From Thamnaconus septentrionalis (taxonomy: Eukaryota > Chordata > Actinopteri > Tetraodontiformes > Monacanthidae), in contig CM020509.1 of the NCBI GenBank assembly GCA_009823395.1, positions 22,791,897-22,855,896 on the forward strand: a stretch of DNA of 64,000 nt, given 5' to 3'. The notes under the pieces are model-generated. The model was not told the DNA's origin, ran no database searches, and saw only the letters and a list, made by a program, of their open reading frames with translations. Below, piece after piece: positions 34,665 through 46,429 of this stretch. A program made the position numbers and the translations under genes. Each line of letters starts with the position of its first letter. Positions within the stretch are counted from its first letter, which is position 1.

Positions 34665-37499
34665 GTTTATTTAGATAGATAGATACTTTAATGATCCTGA
34701 GGGAAATTATGAACTTGTCTGTTGCTCACACTCATACAGCCACAACAGGATAAAAACAGTTAAAAAGAGACAAAGATAAAAAATAAATAAATAATGTAAC
34801 ATTAAAAAGCAAAGTGCAAGAAGACAATGGCACTACAGTCTATGTTAATGTTCAGGGCTTTTCCATCACACATCTCCCGCTCCTCCCTGAGGTGGCGGCA
34901 TTGTATTGCCTGATAGCACGAGGGACAAATGAGTTCCTCTGCCTCTCAGTGGTGCACCTCACTGAAAGAAGTCTGGAGCTCCCTGAACTTCTTTGATTGG
35001 AGAAGACTGAGTTCAGGGGGTGACTATGGTTGGACAGGATTGCCCTGATCTTGGAGAGTGTCCTCTGCTCCACCACCTTCTCCACAGTCCAGGCCCAGTA
35101 AAACAACAGAGCCTGCCTTCCTCATGAGCCGGTCCAACCTCAGAACGTCCCTTTTCCTGGCGCTGCCCCCTCAGCACACGATTGCATAAAACAGAATGCT
35201 AGAAACAGTTGACTGGTAATACATGTACAGCAGTTTAGGACAGACCCTAAAAGAGGCCAGCCTTCTAAGGAAGTACATCCTGCAATGCCCCTTCCTGTAT
35301 ACTGCCTCCAAGTTAGCTGTCCAGCTTAGTTTGTTGTCCAGCTGCAGCCCCAGGTACTTATAGGTGGAGACCACCTCCACCTTTGTTCCACTGATGATAA
35401 TGGGCTGAAGGGAGGGTGGCGTCCTGCGGAAATCAAGAACCATCTCCTTGGTTTTCGCAGTGTTTAGAATGGGCTGGTTGCGCTGAGTCCACACCACAAA
35501 ATCCTTCACCAGTCCTCTGTACTCCCCCTCCTAACCATCCCTAATACATGCCACAATAGCAGTGTCATCAGAGAACTTCTGCATGTGACATGTTGTAAAG
35601 TCAGAGGTGTAGAGGGTGAAGAGGGGAGGTGGAAGCACCATCCCTTGAGGTGCTGCAATGGTACTGGTCACTGTTGAGGACATAGAGCCACCGAAGCGGA
35701 CAAACTGCGGCCAATTGGTCAAATAGTCCATAATCCAGTGAACAAGGAGGGGGTCCACAGTTCAGTTTCTCCTGTAGATGGCTGGGCTGAATGGTATTAA
35801 AAGCACTGCAGAAGTCAAAGAACAACATCCTCACAATGCAACCTCCCACATCAGGTATGAAAGAGCGCAGTGAAGGAGGTATAGGGTGGCATCTTCAACC
35901 CCCACCTTCTGCCAGTAGGCAAACTGGAGTGGGCCCCTCACTTGGGGTTGAACAAGCTGCAGAACCAATCGCTCTAGTGTTTTCATCACGTACGACGTGA
36001 GTGCAACTGGTCTATAATTGTTCCAACTCCCTAGGTTGGCCCTTCATGGGGACAGGAATGATGCAGGATGTTTTCCACAGTGAAGGAACCCTCCTGAGCT
36101 GCAGGCTCAGGTTAAAAACCTGTTTTACAACAGGGTCACCAAGTTCTGAAGCACAGGCCCTCAACAGCCTCAGATAGACCTGGTCTGGGCCTGCAGCCTT
36201 CCTCGGATAGAGACGTTGCAATACCGTTCTGCTGTGATGGAGGTTGGGATTATGGTGGGAGGGGTGGGCACCTGTGAGAGTGAGAGAGAGGCAAAAGTAG
36301 GATAGTGACAGACAGAGGAGCCAGGGGAGGGCTGTGGGGGTGAGTTGGTGGTAAGGGGAGAACTGAACCTATTAAATAAAGTGTTCAGCTCTTCCAATTT
36401 CTGTGGGTCCACACAGCACCCATTAGCCTTGCTGCCAAAGCCTGTAATGGTCTTCATACCATTCCAGACTTCCCGCATGTTGTTGTCTCTCAGCTTGGCC
36501 TCCAGTTTCCTGCTGTACCCCTCCTTGGCCTCCCTTAAGCAGGTCTTTACCTCTCTTAACATATCACAGTCCCTGCTTGCAAAACACCCTCTAATTCCTG
36601 TTCAAGACTTCTTTGACTTCTGAGGTAATCCATGGTTTGTTGTTAGTGAAGCACTTTACTGTTTTTATGGGCACCATCTGATTGACACAAATGTTCAAAT
36701 AGTCAGTCAAACACCCCATCGCCCCCTCAAGGTCATCACCATGCGACTCCACCAATACACTCCAGTCAGTGGTGGCAAAGCAGCCTCTGAGTGTGTCCTC
36801 TGCCTCAGGGTCCCACCTCCTGACTTGCCTTCTTGTTACAGTTTGCCTCTTGACCAGCGGAATGTATGTGGGCCGCAAATGAACAAGATTGTGATATGAC
36901 TTGCCCAGGGGAGGGAGGGGGGGGGGAACTGAATACGCACCATCAGTCTTTGCATACAACAGATCAATCATCCTAATCTTCCTTGTGGGACAGCTACTTC
37001 CAAGGTGACATGATTAAAATCACCAGAGATTAGGAAAAATGCATCTGGATGATGGGACTGAAGCGACGTAGTGGTGTTGTAGATTGCCTTGCGCACCACC
37101 TCTGTGTCTGCCCTCGGAGGAAATGTAAACAAAGAGTGCGATGACGTGTGAGAACTCACGTGGTACGTAGTCTGATGTTAACAGCAAGCAGCTCCAAGTC
37201 ACGGCTGCAGATCACAGTTTTGACCGTTTGTTTGCATACAGGATAAGTCCCCAACCTTTGCACTTCCCACTGGAATTGGGATCCCGATGAGCTTGAACGG
37301 TGGAAAAGCCGGGTAAGTCCACAGTCAGATCCGGTACGTGGCTGGTTAGCCACGTCTCGGTGAAAATCAGCAGACTACTCTCTGTGCCTGTTGAGATCGC
37401 GCATTGCCTCACATTACTAATATCAAAGAAGTATATCACCTTGGATGATGTAAACACTTCTATTCTGCATTTTGAATATAAGTGGACAGATAAAACCAA
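34665..37499 (-). mobile_element. L2-like LINE, 5'-truncated
   Basis: The 3' end on the minus strand (34,700-34,665) has 'aaatttccctcaggatcatt'-like sequence and (TATC)n, the tail typical of fish L2-type LINEs. The order endonuclease, then reverse transcriptase, then tail fits a non-LTR retrotransposon. The 5' end is lost near 37,499. Clade name (L2/Maui-like) is from resemblance only. Confidence 0.82.
35100..37499 (-). pseudogene. LINE endonuclease-reverse transcriptase ORF, fragmented
   Basis: Minus strand from 37,499: apurinic-type endonuclease pieces SSLLIFTETWLTSHVPDLTV, DAFFLISGDFNHVTLE, TDGAYSVPPPLPPLGKSYHN, then the linker (LREAKEGYSRKLEAKLRDNN, NNKPWITSEVKEVLN) and RT motifs ILPF-like MLFFDFCSAFNTIQ (35,840), IAAPQGMVLPPPLFTLYTSD and catalytic FSDDTAIVACI near 35,570, then KTKEMVLDFRRTPPSLQPII, YKYLGLQLDNKLSWTANL. 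The second Asp of the catalytic pair is intact. Several frame changes and stops interrupt it, so it cannot be autonomous. Confidence 0.85.
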
Positions 37500-38399
37500 T
37501 AAGCCTCATACTTTGCCTCAAAATCTTACAAGCAGAAAAACCATAGGGGGCAATGCCCACGAAAACTGGAACTTGTTAAGGTTGATCCCATTTCTAATTG
37601 GCCACAAGATTCCCGAACATGAACCAGTGTGGCAGGTGTTGTTGGATTTAAAGCAGATTGTTGAGCTAGTGGTTGCCCCAGTTCACAGTGATGAGTCTAT
37701 CGCTTACCTTCAAAGCAAAATTTCAGATCATCGACGACGGTATCAAGAGGTGTTTCCTAACAATAAATTGCTCCCTAAACACCATTACATCGAGCATTAC
37801 GCAGAACTCATAAAGCTCTTTGGCCCACTTGTAGGACTTTGGACCCTCCGGTTCGAGGCAAAGCATGGTTTTTTTTAAAAAAAGTTATTAAACACACCAG
37901 TTGCTTTAAAAACGTGCCTTTGTCTCTCGCTGTGAAACATCAGATTATGATTGGATATCACTTGTGTTTAACCAGTGCTGGATGTTTCAGATGTATCTAC
38001 TGTCCCATTAGATGTTTTGAAGGAAGAGCTTGCTCAAGCTTTTAAAGAGAGAGATCCTGATGTATCTGAAATAAACCTAGCAAAAAATGTATGGAGCAAG
38101 GGAATAAGCTACAGACCAGGTATGGTAGTGGCATATGGTTCTGAGGGTGGCTTGCCTGAATTTGGGGAAATCCATCAAATATGCATTTTGCAGCAGAGAC
38201 TATTTTTTGTGTTGAAACTGCTGTGTGGGTGGTTTTGTGAGCATTATGGAGCCTTTCAGCTGACTCCATCTCCAGCACGAGAATTCACTCTTGTGGAAAT
38301 CTCCGAACTGGTTGATGAGTATCCACTGGCTACCTATGTCGTTGGGGGCGTGAAGATGGTGACCTTAAAGAGAGCAATCTGTGTGTTCTGGTAAGATAA
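37460..38399 (+). pseudogene. Transposase-like C-terminal region (CACTA/EnSpm-like, tentative)
   Basis: Plus-strand protein: GGNAHENWNLLRLIPFLIGH, KIPEHEPVWQVLLDLKQIVE, LPKHHYIEHYAELIKLFGPL, WTLRFEAKHGFF. A frameshift in the T8A7 run at 37,870 is followed by KKVIKHTSCFKNVPLSLAVK. A possible second exon after 37,985 encodes VPLDVLKEELAQAF, EINLAKNVWSKGISYRPGMV, EISELVDEYPLATYVVGGVK, MVTLKRAICVFW then stop. H.HY..HY...I..FGPL...WT.RFEAKH.FF is a pattern I associate with a family of fish and cnidarian transposase-like proteins; the CACTA label is a guess. The 5' part is missing, cut by the LINE. It lies 467 bp upstream of the SAMD3-like gene on the same strand. Confidence 0.55.
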
Positions 38400-38581
38400 T
38401 GTAAGAATCATAGTGCCTACAGTTGCGTACAGTATTCGAAAGAAAGCCTGGGGTTCTCATGGACAAACAATTCCAGCAAAAACATTTGACTCTTTACCAA
38501 GCCCATTATTACTGTTGCTACTGTTGCAGACAACCGTTCCCTGAGCAATATTGGGATCACATTTACAGGAAATATAAAATA

Positions 38582-38583
<2 letters not shown>

Positions 38584-38639
<56 letters not shown>
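38584..38639. repeat. (GT)n microsatellite
   Basis: About 27 GT units between the two plus-strand genes. Confidence 0.97.
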
Positions 38640-38642
<3 letters not shown>

Positions 38643-39985
38643 TAAAATGATGATAACACTTTTTTCTTTCGTTTAAATTAACCTATGGGAATTTATTGTT
38701 CACTTTTGAAAAGCTTGTATTATACATGTCTTCTATTTTTTTAGATTCAAGTTGTCAGTTTCTTTAAAGTATTAGCCTTTTACGTCATTAACGATACCTC
38801 AATGTTAGAAAACTGATTCTAATTACATTTTCTTATTCTTTCCTAATAGATAGTGAAGTGAGACCATGACGAGTCCAGCACTATTGAGAGTTATCCTTGG
38901 ACCAGACAGCAGCCAGAGGGTTGTTTTTTCTAGTGGTCTGCCATCCACTTTGGCTGAGCTAGAGACTGGCATTAAGACTCAGTGTAAAATAGTGGAACCC
39001 TTCCGTCTGCAGTTTATGGACACGCTTTTTGACAACGAGTTTGTGAACTTAACAGCAATAGAAGAAATACAAGACAAAGCGACACTCAAAGTTGTGTATA
39101 CATCCACATACAGCCAACCTCAAGACCCAGGTGGTGAAGGTTTCTCCTTATCGACAAGTACACCTGATGATGACACATCCTGTTCTGGTGGCAGCACAAT
39201 CATTCTTTCATCTCCGACATCTACGTCGTCACGCTCTTCATGGCCAGAATTATTCTTTGTTCCCCATTTCACATATGATGCAGAATTAAAGCTTGAGAAA
39301 GCCAACACAGCTTTCAAACAAAATGGGACGGTGTTGAGCCCTGATCCAAAGCTAAGGTCGGATGTCTTGGAGGGGTTGATCCAGGAGGTAGTGAATCACA
39401 CAGTGTATCTCACAGACAGTAAGTTTGACAGGCCGCTGAAGCACTCATCCTGAGGCATCCATGTTTAAGAGAAAAGACGTCTCCCCTTGGCTACGAAGGA
39501 TGGAAGATGAGCCTTAAATACAAGTTATCGAACTATCGCACACAACTACGCAAAGTAGGATGCCCTGAAGTGTGTGTGAATTCTTTGAGAAATAAACCGG
39601 CTGAGAAACGTTCCCCTGCTTTTAACGTTAAGAAACCAAAGAGAGGTGAAGTGGAATATTGTCCCCCTTTTCCACTTGGAGAATGTGCCCAGTCCCTGGA
39701 GAAGATTAGGGTCGAACTCCTGGAAGATGTCAAGAAGCGCAACAACCGGGAGACAGTTAGGGCTAAGATGGACAAAACTTTTTCTTTGAGAAGGCAAGAC
39801 GTCATTTGCGATGCTCCCATGATCAGCAATGTAAAAGAGAGATGGCCAGCTCTTTTTGATGCAGTGGAGGTAAGTTTAAAAAAGATGATTAAAAAAAAGA
39901 TGGATAATGTGTTCATGAGTAAAAGTAATGCTTGACTTCATTGGGATGTATTTCCAAATATTCTTTATCAGAACCCAGATGAGTA

Positions 39986-40043
39986 CCGTATTTTCCGGAC
40001 TATAAGTTGCACCGGTGTGCAACTTGTAATCTGGAAAATACGG
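39986..40043. mobile_element. Short palindromic MITE in intron 1 of the SAMD3-like gene
   Basis: CCGTATTTTCCGGACTATAA followed by GTTGCAC pairs with GTGCAACTTGTAAT then CTGGAAAATACGG. This is nearly a pure hairpin of 58 bp, a minimal form of an element whose end is widespread in fish. Confidence 0.75.
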
Positions 40044-40419
40044 GCACTATGCACAGTGCATGCCATGATATGGTGTGCAGGGGTAGTTTTGATGTTAGAA
40101 ATGTTTTCTAAAATCTGTCACTGGTGTTATTTAAAACCATTTTCATGTTGTTTCAGATAAACGCACAATTCAAGCGCATCACAACGATGCCTCTCCAATC
40201 CAGGTTTCTGTCACAGCTGGACCTTCTCTCTGAAAGTCTGCTAAGAGTTTTTGCAAAGCGATCTGGGCAGCAGGGCCAAAAGCTTAAAGAAATAGCTGCT
40301 ATGATGACAGTAAGAACTTTTTAAATTGTTTAACTATAAAGTGTATATGAATTACACTTGGTTAGTAAAAAGATTTATATGTATCCATTGCAATGCTCAA
40401 CTTTCTTTACCTGTGAGTA

Positions 40420-40548
40420 ACGCCCTGTTTCATAAAGCAGGTTCAACAAACTGAATCACATCAAATGAAAAGTCGGAGTTTCCCTCATCTCAGGCTCATC
40501 ATAGCTTCTCAAAGTTTCCAAAAATCCTGTTTTCGGAAACAGGGCTCT
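40420..40548. mobile_element. MITE of about 130 bp in intron 2 of the SAMD3-like gene
   Basis: Ends 'gccctgtttcataaag' and 'ttttcggaaacagggc' are inverted copies; interior not coding. Family not determined. Confidence 0.65.
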
Positions 40549-40813
40549 GATACAATGAAATGACCCAGTCATTTTTTTGCGTATTCACTTTTCCACTGTG
40601 AGATATTTATCTTTTTTATATAATCTCTGCAGATTATAAAGTCCATTCCAAACAGATAATTTTAATGTTGTTATGTAGATGCTGGTGTAACATGCTGACT
40701 GTTTAAATGTCCGTTTTTGTCTTTGATCACTTTCTTCCATGTTACTAAAAATTAGATTTCTAAGAAGTCTATTTTCTTTGTTACAATTCTTCAGGATGAA
40801 GAATTGTCATCGG

Positions 40814-40863
40814 GAGTCCCTTTAATGAGGGACTCCAGAAGGGAGTCCCTCATTAAAGGACTC
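40814..40863. repeat. Hairpin within SAMD3-like exon 3
   Basis: Left arm 40814-40836 (GAGTCCCTTTAATGAGGGAC plus TCC), loop 40837-40841, right arm 40842-40863 (GGAGTCCCTCATTAAAGGAC plus TC). The arms match except for one missing G. It lies inside coding sequence (SGVPLMRDSRRESLIKGLC). Confidence 0.9.
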
Positions 40864-41692
40864 TGCATCTATGTAAACGAGAATCCAGACGTCCTGGTGC
40901 AGGAATACACAGTCAGTATTTTGATTGGATTTTGGCTTTTCTACATTTCTAAACTTATTTATTTGACTAACCCTGTGATCCTGCTTGAAATGTTTCAGTC
41001 CTCATAAGTCACATTGCAAAAGTGATTCCAGTATTGAGACAAAAAAGAAAAAAAGAAAAGAAAAGAAAAACACTTCAATTTTGTGATTCTAGTAAATATT
41101 TTATAATCTTCTGAAACTGCACTGAAACTTACCTTAAAGCAGAATTGGGACTGTGATACAGCCCTAGAGCAAGTACAGGTTAATGATAACAATCATTCAG
41201 GAACAGAAAAACATGAGGAGGAAAATTAAATGTTAACATTAAGTTGCAAAGGTTTAAAGTTTCTCTTCCTATTTTTCTCTCAGAAATTGACTGTGAGTTG
41301 CAGCATTGCACGGTATTCTTTGGCTGCAGTAATCTGTTATACATTTTATATGAAATTGAATTAACCATTGGAATCGCTCTACTTTGCCTTAAACCAGGAC
41401 GTGACTGAGACCACTACACTGAGTGCCATAGAGACCACAACTGCGGGAATCTACATCAGCAGAGAGATGTTCACATGTTGGAATCATCATTGAGGGGCTG
41501 GTGGTTCTCCAGGATTTGGATAATGTGGCGCTTGCAACAGCCATGCTTTTTGGTCTTTTTTACGCACTGAACATGAAGTATCCGTCACAGCCCCGCTACA
41601 CGTTGGAAGTGCTGCAAAAGGTGGTCATGGAGTTAGATGCGACTCGACTCTCAAGGAAAGTCCGAACCCTGAAATTCAAAATGCTCCAGTAA

Positions 41693-42560
41693 GAGTTTTG
41701 CTGTGTTCCTGGAAGGTTTGGAGAACTGTTCGCAAATGGATACCACCATCAGAGCCGTGAGGCAAGACACTGTTGACAGGTGTTATTATCCTGCACTTTT
41801 GTTCATTTTTTTTTTTTGACTGTTCTGCTCCTCCTCGCAATCCGCAAGACCACAACAGTGATTCTTGTCTAAATGACATAAATGAGCGCAACATGGAGGA
41901 GACATGCTATGTTTACAATGTTAAGATTTCAAACAGTGTGACTTTGTTGTTAAACATTTTATGTGTTCATGTTCAGTGAGGTGTTCAATGTATTCAATTG
42001 GATTGAACAATGTTCATACAGGCCCTTCATGTGGGATCTGGGATGAAACTTAAACCTTTTGGTTTGTATTTTTTTGGTAGCATTATTCAATTTCAGTTTT
42101 TATTTCTCTTTTAAAAAGAAAATAACTTTTTTCAGGAAGGTAATTTTTGACAGTTTTTCCTAATAAAAGTTTTGACATGCAACTGTTAATTTTCATTTTT
42201 AATTGAGGTAAAAAAAATAATAATAAAAAAAAGGTAACAATTAATAGAGTGAAGTGAAAGGTACAAAGACATTAAAATAAATGATTGCTGGAATGCAATG
42301 GTAACTAGTGTTTTTGCATTTTAAATCCATTCTATAGTTACATGGACTTATACAATTACATTACATATACAATTACATTTGTTATTGTTTTTAATCTTGA
42401 AAAACACTGGACAACTGACATTACATATTTAGTATTGATTCAGAACATCTATCTACTATCACTGCTGTGAAAGTAGACATTTCTTTTGAAAGGTTAGTTG
42501 TGGTTAAAGGCCTCCATTGTAAAGTTGTGTTATTGACACTAGAATGTAATACTAATGTAG
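41693..42560. other. Downstream of the SAMD3-like gene, no gene seen
   Basis: AT-rich. Probably 3' untranslated region first; TAATAAAAG near 42,162 could be a poly(A) signal. No exon recognised. Confidence 0.45.
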
Positions 42561-42569
42561 TGCACTGAC

Positions 42570-43018
42570 TAAAATGTGTTGAACTGTGTTTGTTTGAATT
42601 GCTGTTGTGAAAACTAGTGATAAGTTTGTTTGGTTCTTTGTGTGGATGGATACTGGGGTGTCCTGTGTTCCGAGGGGTCTTGTGAACATCTCAGGTTGTT
42701 TCCAATGATTGATTGAATGGGCTGTGCGTCCAATGGGATTCGGAGAAGGGGGTGGGTCGAGGAGAGAGAGCGGGAGATGCGGCGTGGTTTCCACGTGAAC
42801 GGATCTGCTGTTTTTCAACGCCACGGGTCCTGCCTGCTCAACGCCACAGGTCCTGCTGTTTCAACGCCACGGGTCTGCCCGCTTCGATGCTACGGGATCC
42901 AGTCGGCTGTGCCTACTGAAGTGTTTTGAGGGCCCGTTTCCACGCCAATCGGTTTCGTTTTTTTTCCCAGTGAACTGAAGGTTCAACGGTTTTGTGAGTA
43001 CTGCCAGTGAGGGCTACA
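42570..43018 (+). repeat. 5' LTR of the Gypsy element (left end approximate)
   Basis: The right end, ...GGGCTACA at 43018, is fixed by the primer site two bases later. The interior has three variants of 'caacgccacgggtcctgc' at about 42,818-42,873. The left end is not fixed because no second LTR is available for comparison. Confidence 0.5.
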
Positions 43019-43020
43019 TG

Positions 43021-43038
43021 TGGGGGCTCGTCCGGGAT
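43021..43038 (+). promoter_or_regulatory. Primer binding site, tRNA-Pro type
   Basis: TGGGGGCTCGTCCGGGAT, complementary to the 3' end of tRNA-Pro as used by several vertebrate retroelements. It starts two bases after the LTR end. Confidence 0.85.
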
Positions 43039-43196
43039 CTATATTGTTCACTAGTGTATTTGTGAGCAAAGTTAAAAAAAAAAAAAAAAAAAGACAGAAA
43101 TTCGGTCAATGCTGACCGAGGTTGTTATAGCACTGTAATCACAATATTGAGTGTGTTTTGTGTGACTGGTTTTGAAAAAAAAACAACAAAAAAAAC

Positions 43197-44672
43197 ATGG
43201 AGTCCGAACAAATAATCAAATGGTGTGACGACAAAGGTATTGATGTTAAGAATTCTATTGTACTTAGTGGGGTTTCTCTTGATGTTACTGATGAGACCAT
43301 TTATAAGGTACTTGATGAAGCTAAAATGTTTGGTCGCACTAAAATCAGAGGACGGTGTCTAACACGCACAAACAACAATCAGTCGGTTTTAGTTGAGACC
43401 ACTGATGACATGACTAAAACTGACTTACCTGAACAGTTGGTTGCTGGGGACCTGTCAGAATTGTGGGTAGTAAGTGTCCCTGACTTTCAGACTTTCCATG
43501 TACCTAGTGACAAAAGAGGTTTCCAATCCAAGCTAGTATCATTCTTAGCCAGTGAAGGAAAGACTTTAGATGATGTGACAGTTTGCTTAAGACAACGCCT
43601 GCCCCACCTGCTGTTCCTGACTTGGATACAGAGCTTGTCAATGCCATCTCCTTGCTTGTGGAAAAATGTCAAGCCCCACCTATGGACGGACAAGGCTATC
43701 GTAAACCTCGCTTCTTCTCAGGCATAAGGCCAACGCCACCTGGAGAAGAGGAGTATGACTCTTGGGTGGAACAGACCACCCACCTGCTGGATGAGTGGCA
43801 ATGTTCTGATGTTGTCAAGAAACAGAATCACTGAAAGTCTCAAAGGGCCTGCAGCAGATATTGTCCGGGGTTTAAGAGCCACTAACCTCAGTGCCACTGC
43901 CAATGAGTATCTTAAGGCCCTAGATACAGCTTTTGGGACCACAGATAGTGCAGCTGATCTCATGGTAAGGTTCCGTAATACATTCCAGCAAGAAACTGAG
44001 AAGTTGTCAGAATACTTACTCACTTTAGACAAACTGCTGCATGCTGTTCATCGGAAAGGTGGGATCGACGTCACCGACATGAACAGGACACGCATCGAGC
44101 AAATTGCTAGAGGTGCTCTCACTCATGATCTTGCTGCACTTCGTACAAGGATGACTTACAAGCTAAAGCCCGCTCCAAGCTTCACTGAGCTCCTTCGTGA
44201 GGTAAGAGAAGAAGAGGGGATGGTTCTTGAAAGAGAAAGAGTGAAGAATGTTGTTTCTTCATCTGCGGTTAAGTGTGCAGGTTGTGCTACGGCGTCAGTG
44301 GTGTAAAAACAACCAGAGTCTGCACCATCAGTAGCTGTTGGAGTGGAGACCGACCATGCCATAGATAGTCTGAAGAAGGAACTTCAGGGACTTAAAAGTG
44401 ATATTGCACGCCTGCTATCTGTCTCTGTAGCCATATCAGAAAGTCCACCACAGCATGCAACCCAGAACCACACTCAAAAAGCTGCTGTAAAATATGCAAG
44501 TGGGAAAGAGAGAACTCCCAGATTTCAATATGGTGCTAATGTTTTTTGCTACAAATGTGGTGAAGATGGTCACTTTCAGCGGGAGTGTGAAAACCCAGAG
44601 AATCTCCGAAAAGTGAATAAGCGTCTCCTGAAAGCAAAACAGCTGATGGGAAACTTCCCAGGAGCTCAGTAA
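43197..44672 (+). pseudogene. PNMA-like Gag with CCHC zinc knuckle, broken
   Basis: Structural protein of the Gypsy element, related to paraneoplastic Ma (PNMA)-type Gags. From Met 43197: IIKWCDDKGIDVKNSIVLSG, VLDEAKMFGRTKIRGRCL, then a frameshift near 43,585 to VNAISLLVEKCQAPP, FFSGIRPTPPGEEEYDSWVE, another near 43,822 to RITESLKGPAADIVRGLRAT, YLKALDTAFGTTDSAADLMV, RMTYKLKPAPSFTELLREVR. An in-frame TAA at 44,304-44,306 precedes the C-terminal part with CYKCGEDGHFQREC (C-x2-C-x4-H-x4-C) near 44,550. Intact Gag would form capsids and bind RNA; this one is interrupted three times. Confidence 0.87.
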
Positions 44673-44743
44673 AGGAACGGCCTGATGCTCTGGAGAGAAC
44701 ATGTTCCACAAAGTGTGATACACTAAAAGAAAGCAAGGCTGAT

Positions 44744-45188
44744 TTGCCAGAGGGTTTAATTGGACCTAGTTCTGTTGTTACTGTACAAGTTGAGGGCATC
44801 TACGCCAAAGCTTTGCTTGATAGTGGGTCCCAAGTTACCCTGCTGTACCGCTCCTTTTATGACAAGTATCTGAAACACCTGCCCTTGACCCCTATTGAGT
44901 GCTTGGAGATTTGGGGCCTCAGTGCAGGCCGATATCCATATGATGGTTATATTTGTTTGAAACTTGAGTTTGCTGGAGATGTAGTGGGTGTAGCTAAGAC
45001 CATAGAAACACTTGTGCTCGTCTTTCAACTTTGCAGATTCTCCTGTGCCTCCTGAGTGGAAGGAGAGGCTGTGTCAGAAAATGATGGAAAGGAAAGAGGT
45101 TTTCTCCTGTAGTGAGTTTGACATTGGTTGTGCAAAGAGCACGCAACACAGCATTCGAGTGACGGAGGACAAACCATTCAGAGAACGT
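44744..45188 (+). pseudogene. Gypsy aspartic protease and start of pol
   Basis: The protease has the active-site box ALLDSGSQVTLLY near 44,813 and continues IECLEIWGLSAGRYPYDGYI. After a frame change near 45,030, ADSPVPPEWKERLCQKMMER, EVFSCSEFDIGCAKSTQHSI, RVTEDKPFRERSRP leads to the RT and stops at the hAT insertion at 45,196. The protease would process Gag and Pol. Confidence 0.82.
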
Positions 45189-45195
45189 TCTAGAC

Positions 45196-46429
45196 CATAT
45201 GTGTCAAACTCAAGGCCCGCGGGCCAAATGTGGCCCGCCACGTCATTTTATGTGGCCCGCGAGAGTTTAAAAGGTCAGAGTGTCTAAAAATAAATAGGTC
45301 AAAAGCGTGCTTTGACCAAAAACTACATTTCCCACAATGCCTGTCGACTATGATACCCGCGAAGTGACGCTCACCGCCACTACGCAGAAGTGTTTCCGCA
45401 TCAATGCTAACGAGTGGAATTCAGAAATAAATAATGATCCCAAAATGTCCAGGAAGCGAAAAGTTGATGCAGATGGAAGACCAGTATGTCTTTTGTGTTA
45501 TGAGGCAGTGTTTGTTGTCAAGGAGTACAATCTGCGTCTGCATTTTGACACCAAACACGGAGATAAGTACGCCAAAGCTAGCCTTCAAGAAAAGCAACAA
45601 ATCGCCCAAGAATTAAAAGGCAAACTGCGGTTGCAGCAGAGTGTTTTCAAGAAATCCACAGCCAAAAACAGTGCGGCAGTGAAAGCTAGCTTTATTTATT
45701 GCATTTTGTTTTGTGTTTGTTATTTTCAGAAAATGATCAATGGATGGTAGAGAGGGGATCCACTTGGTGTGTTCAAGGACAGGCAGCATCTCCTCTTCAA
45801 AAACCTAAAAACTTGACCAATATAGTTGTTAACTGAGTCAACCTTTATTTTGTTATTTGTAGTTGATTACATATAATTTATGTGTAGCTGCCGTTGCAAT
45901 TATTTAGTGTTTGCAGGTTTTATGTGTGTATGCAGACAAATTATTGTAATCAAACAGTTGGATGCAAGGCTGTGTTCAGCCTTTTTTTTTAAATGCTACA
46001 TCTGTCATACATGTTCTTAGCAGCTCACAATTGTTGATTTTACAGTAATTAAGACCATTTTAATGGGCTTAATTATGTTATTTATTATGTTATTTTTCTG
46101 AGTTTTTTTCAGAGTTATTTATTATGTTATTTTTCTTTATTCACTTGGATAGTTTGATCCATGATTGATGGAGTTATGTGGGTTTTATAAGCTGACAAAA
46201 GGATTTATGTTATAACAGAGCAACAAGCAAAAATATTTTTTCTATGCAACTGTAATGTGTAAGAACTGATATAACTTGAATAAGTAATAAATTCAGAGTT
46301 ATTTAACATTAAGGAGTAGTTACATTTACTTTACATTACATTTAGTTACATTTATAAGTTACATCTGGCCCTTTGAGGACAGCCATTATGCTGATGTGGC
46401 CCTCAGTGAAAATTAGTTTGACACCCCTG
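45196..46429 (+). mobile_element. 1,234-bp hAT element inserted in the Gypsy pol
   Basis: Ends: CATATGTGTCAAACTCAAGG on the left and the complement of CAGGGGTGTCAAACTAATTT on the right. Flanking 8-mers TTCTAGAC (45188-45195) and CTCTAGAC (46430-46437) match at 7 of 8 bases, the target-duplication length of hAT elements. Gypsy pol sequence resumes right after (LPPKDLEDVRKHL). The left terminal CAGGGG is mutated to CATATG. Confidence 0.9.
45445..45700 (+). pseudogene. N-terminal BED-finger fragment of a hAT transposase
   Basis: From Met 45445: MSRKRKVDADGRPVCLLCYE then VVKEYNLRLHFDTKHGDKYA. C-x2-C and H-x4-H form a BED-type zinc finger, like that in hAT-derived genes of the GTF2IRD2/ZBED group. 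Coding similarity ends about 45,700 and the RNase-H-like transposase core is absent, so the element is a non-autonomous deletion derivative. Confidence 0.8.

Larger units (their letters stand above)
38866..41692 (+). pseudogene. SAMD3-like family gene, four exons, frameshifted
   Basis: Belongs to a large fish family usually labelled 'sterile alpha motif domain-containing protein 3-like'; biochemical role unknown. Exon 1 (38866-39869) starts MTSPALLRVILGPDSSQRVV with a PB1-like N-terminus (FRLQFMDTLFDNEFVNLTAI), a Ser/Thr-rich linker, FTYDAELKLEKANTAFKQNG, YKLSNYRTQLRKVGCPEVCV, FSLRRQDVICDAPMISNVKE and RWPALFDAVE. Exons 2 (40157-40309), 3 (40794-40911) and 4 (41398-41692) have canonical GT-AG borders and end with NVALATAMLFGLFYALNMKY, VRTLKFKMLQ, TAA. 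Frameshifts lie near 39,432 (before AEALILRHPCL) and 41,476 (before VGIIIEGLVVL). Highly repeated relatives in fish genomes suggest a transposon origin; that is inference. Confidence 0.75.
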
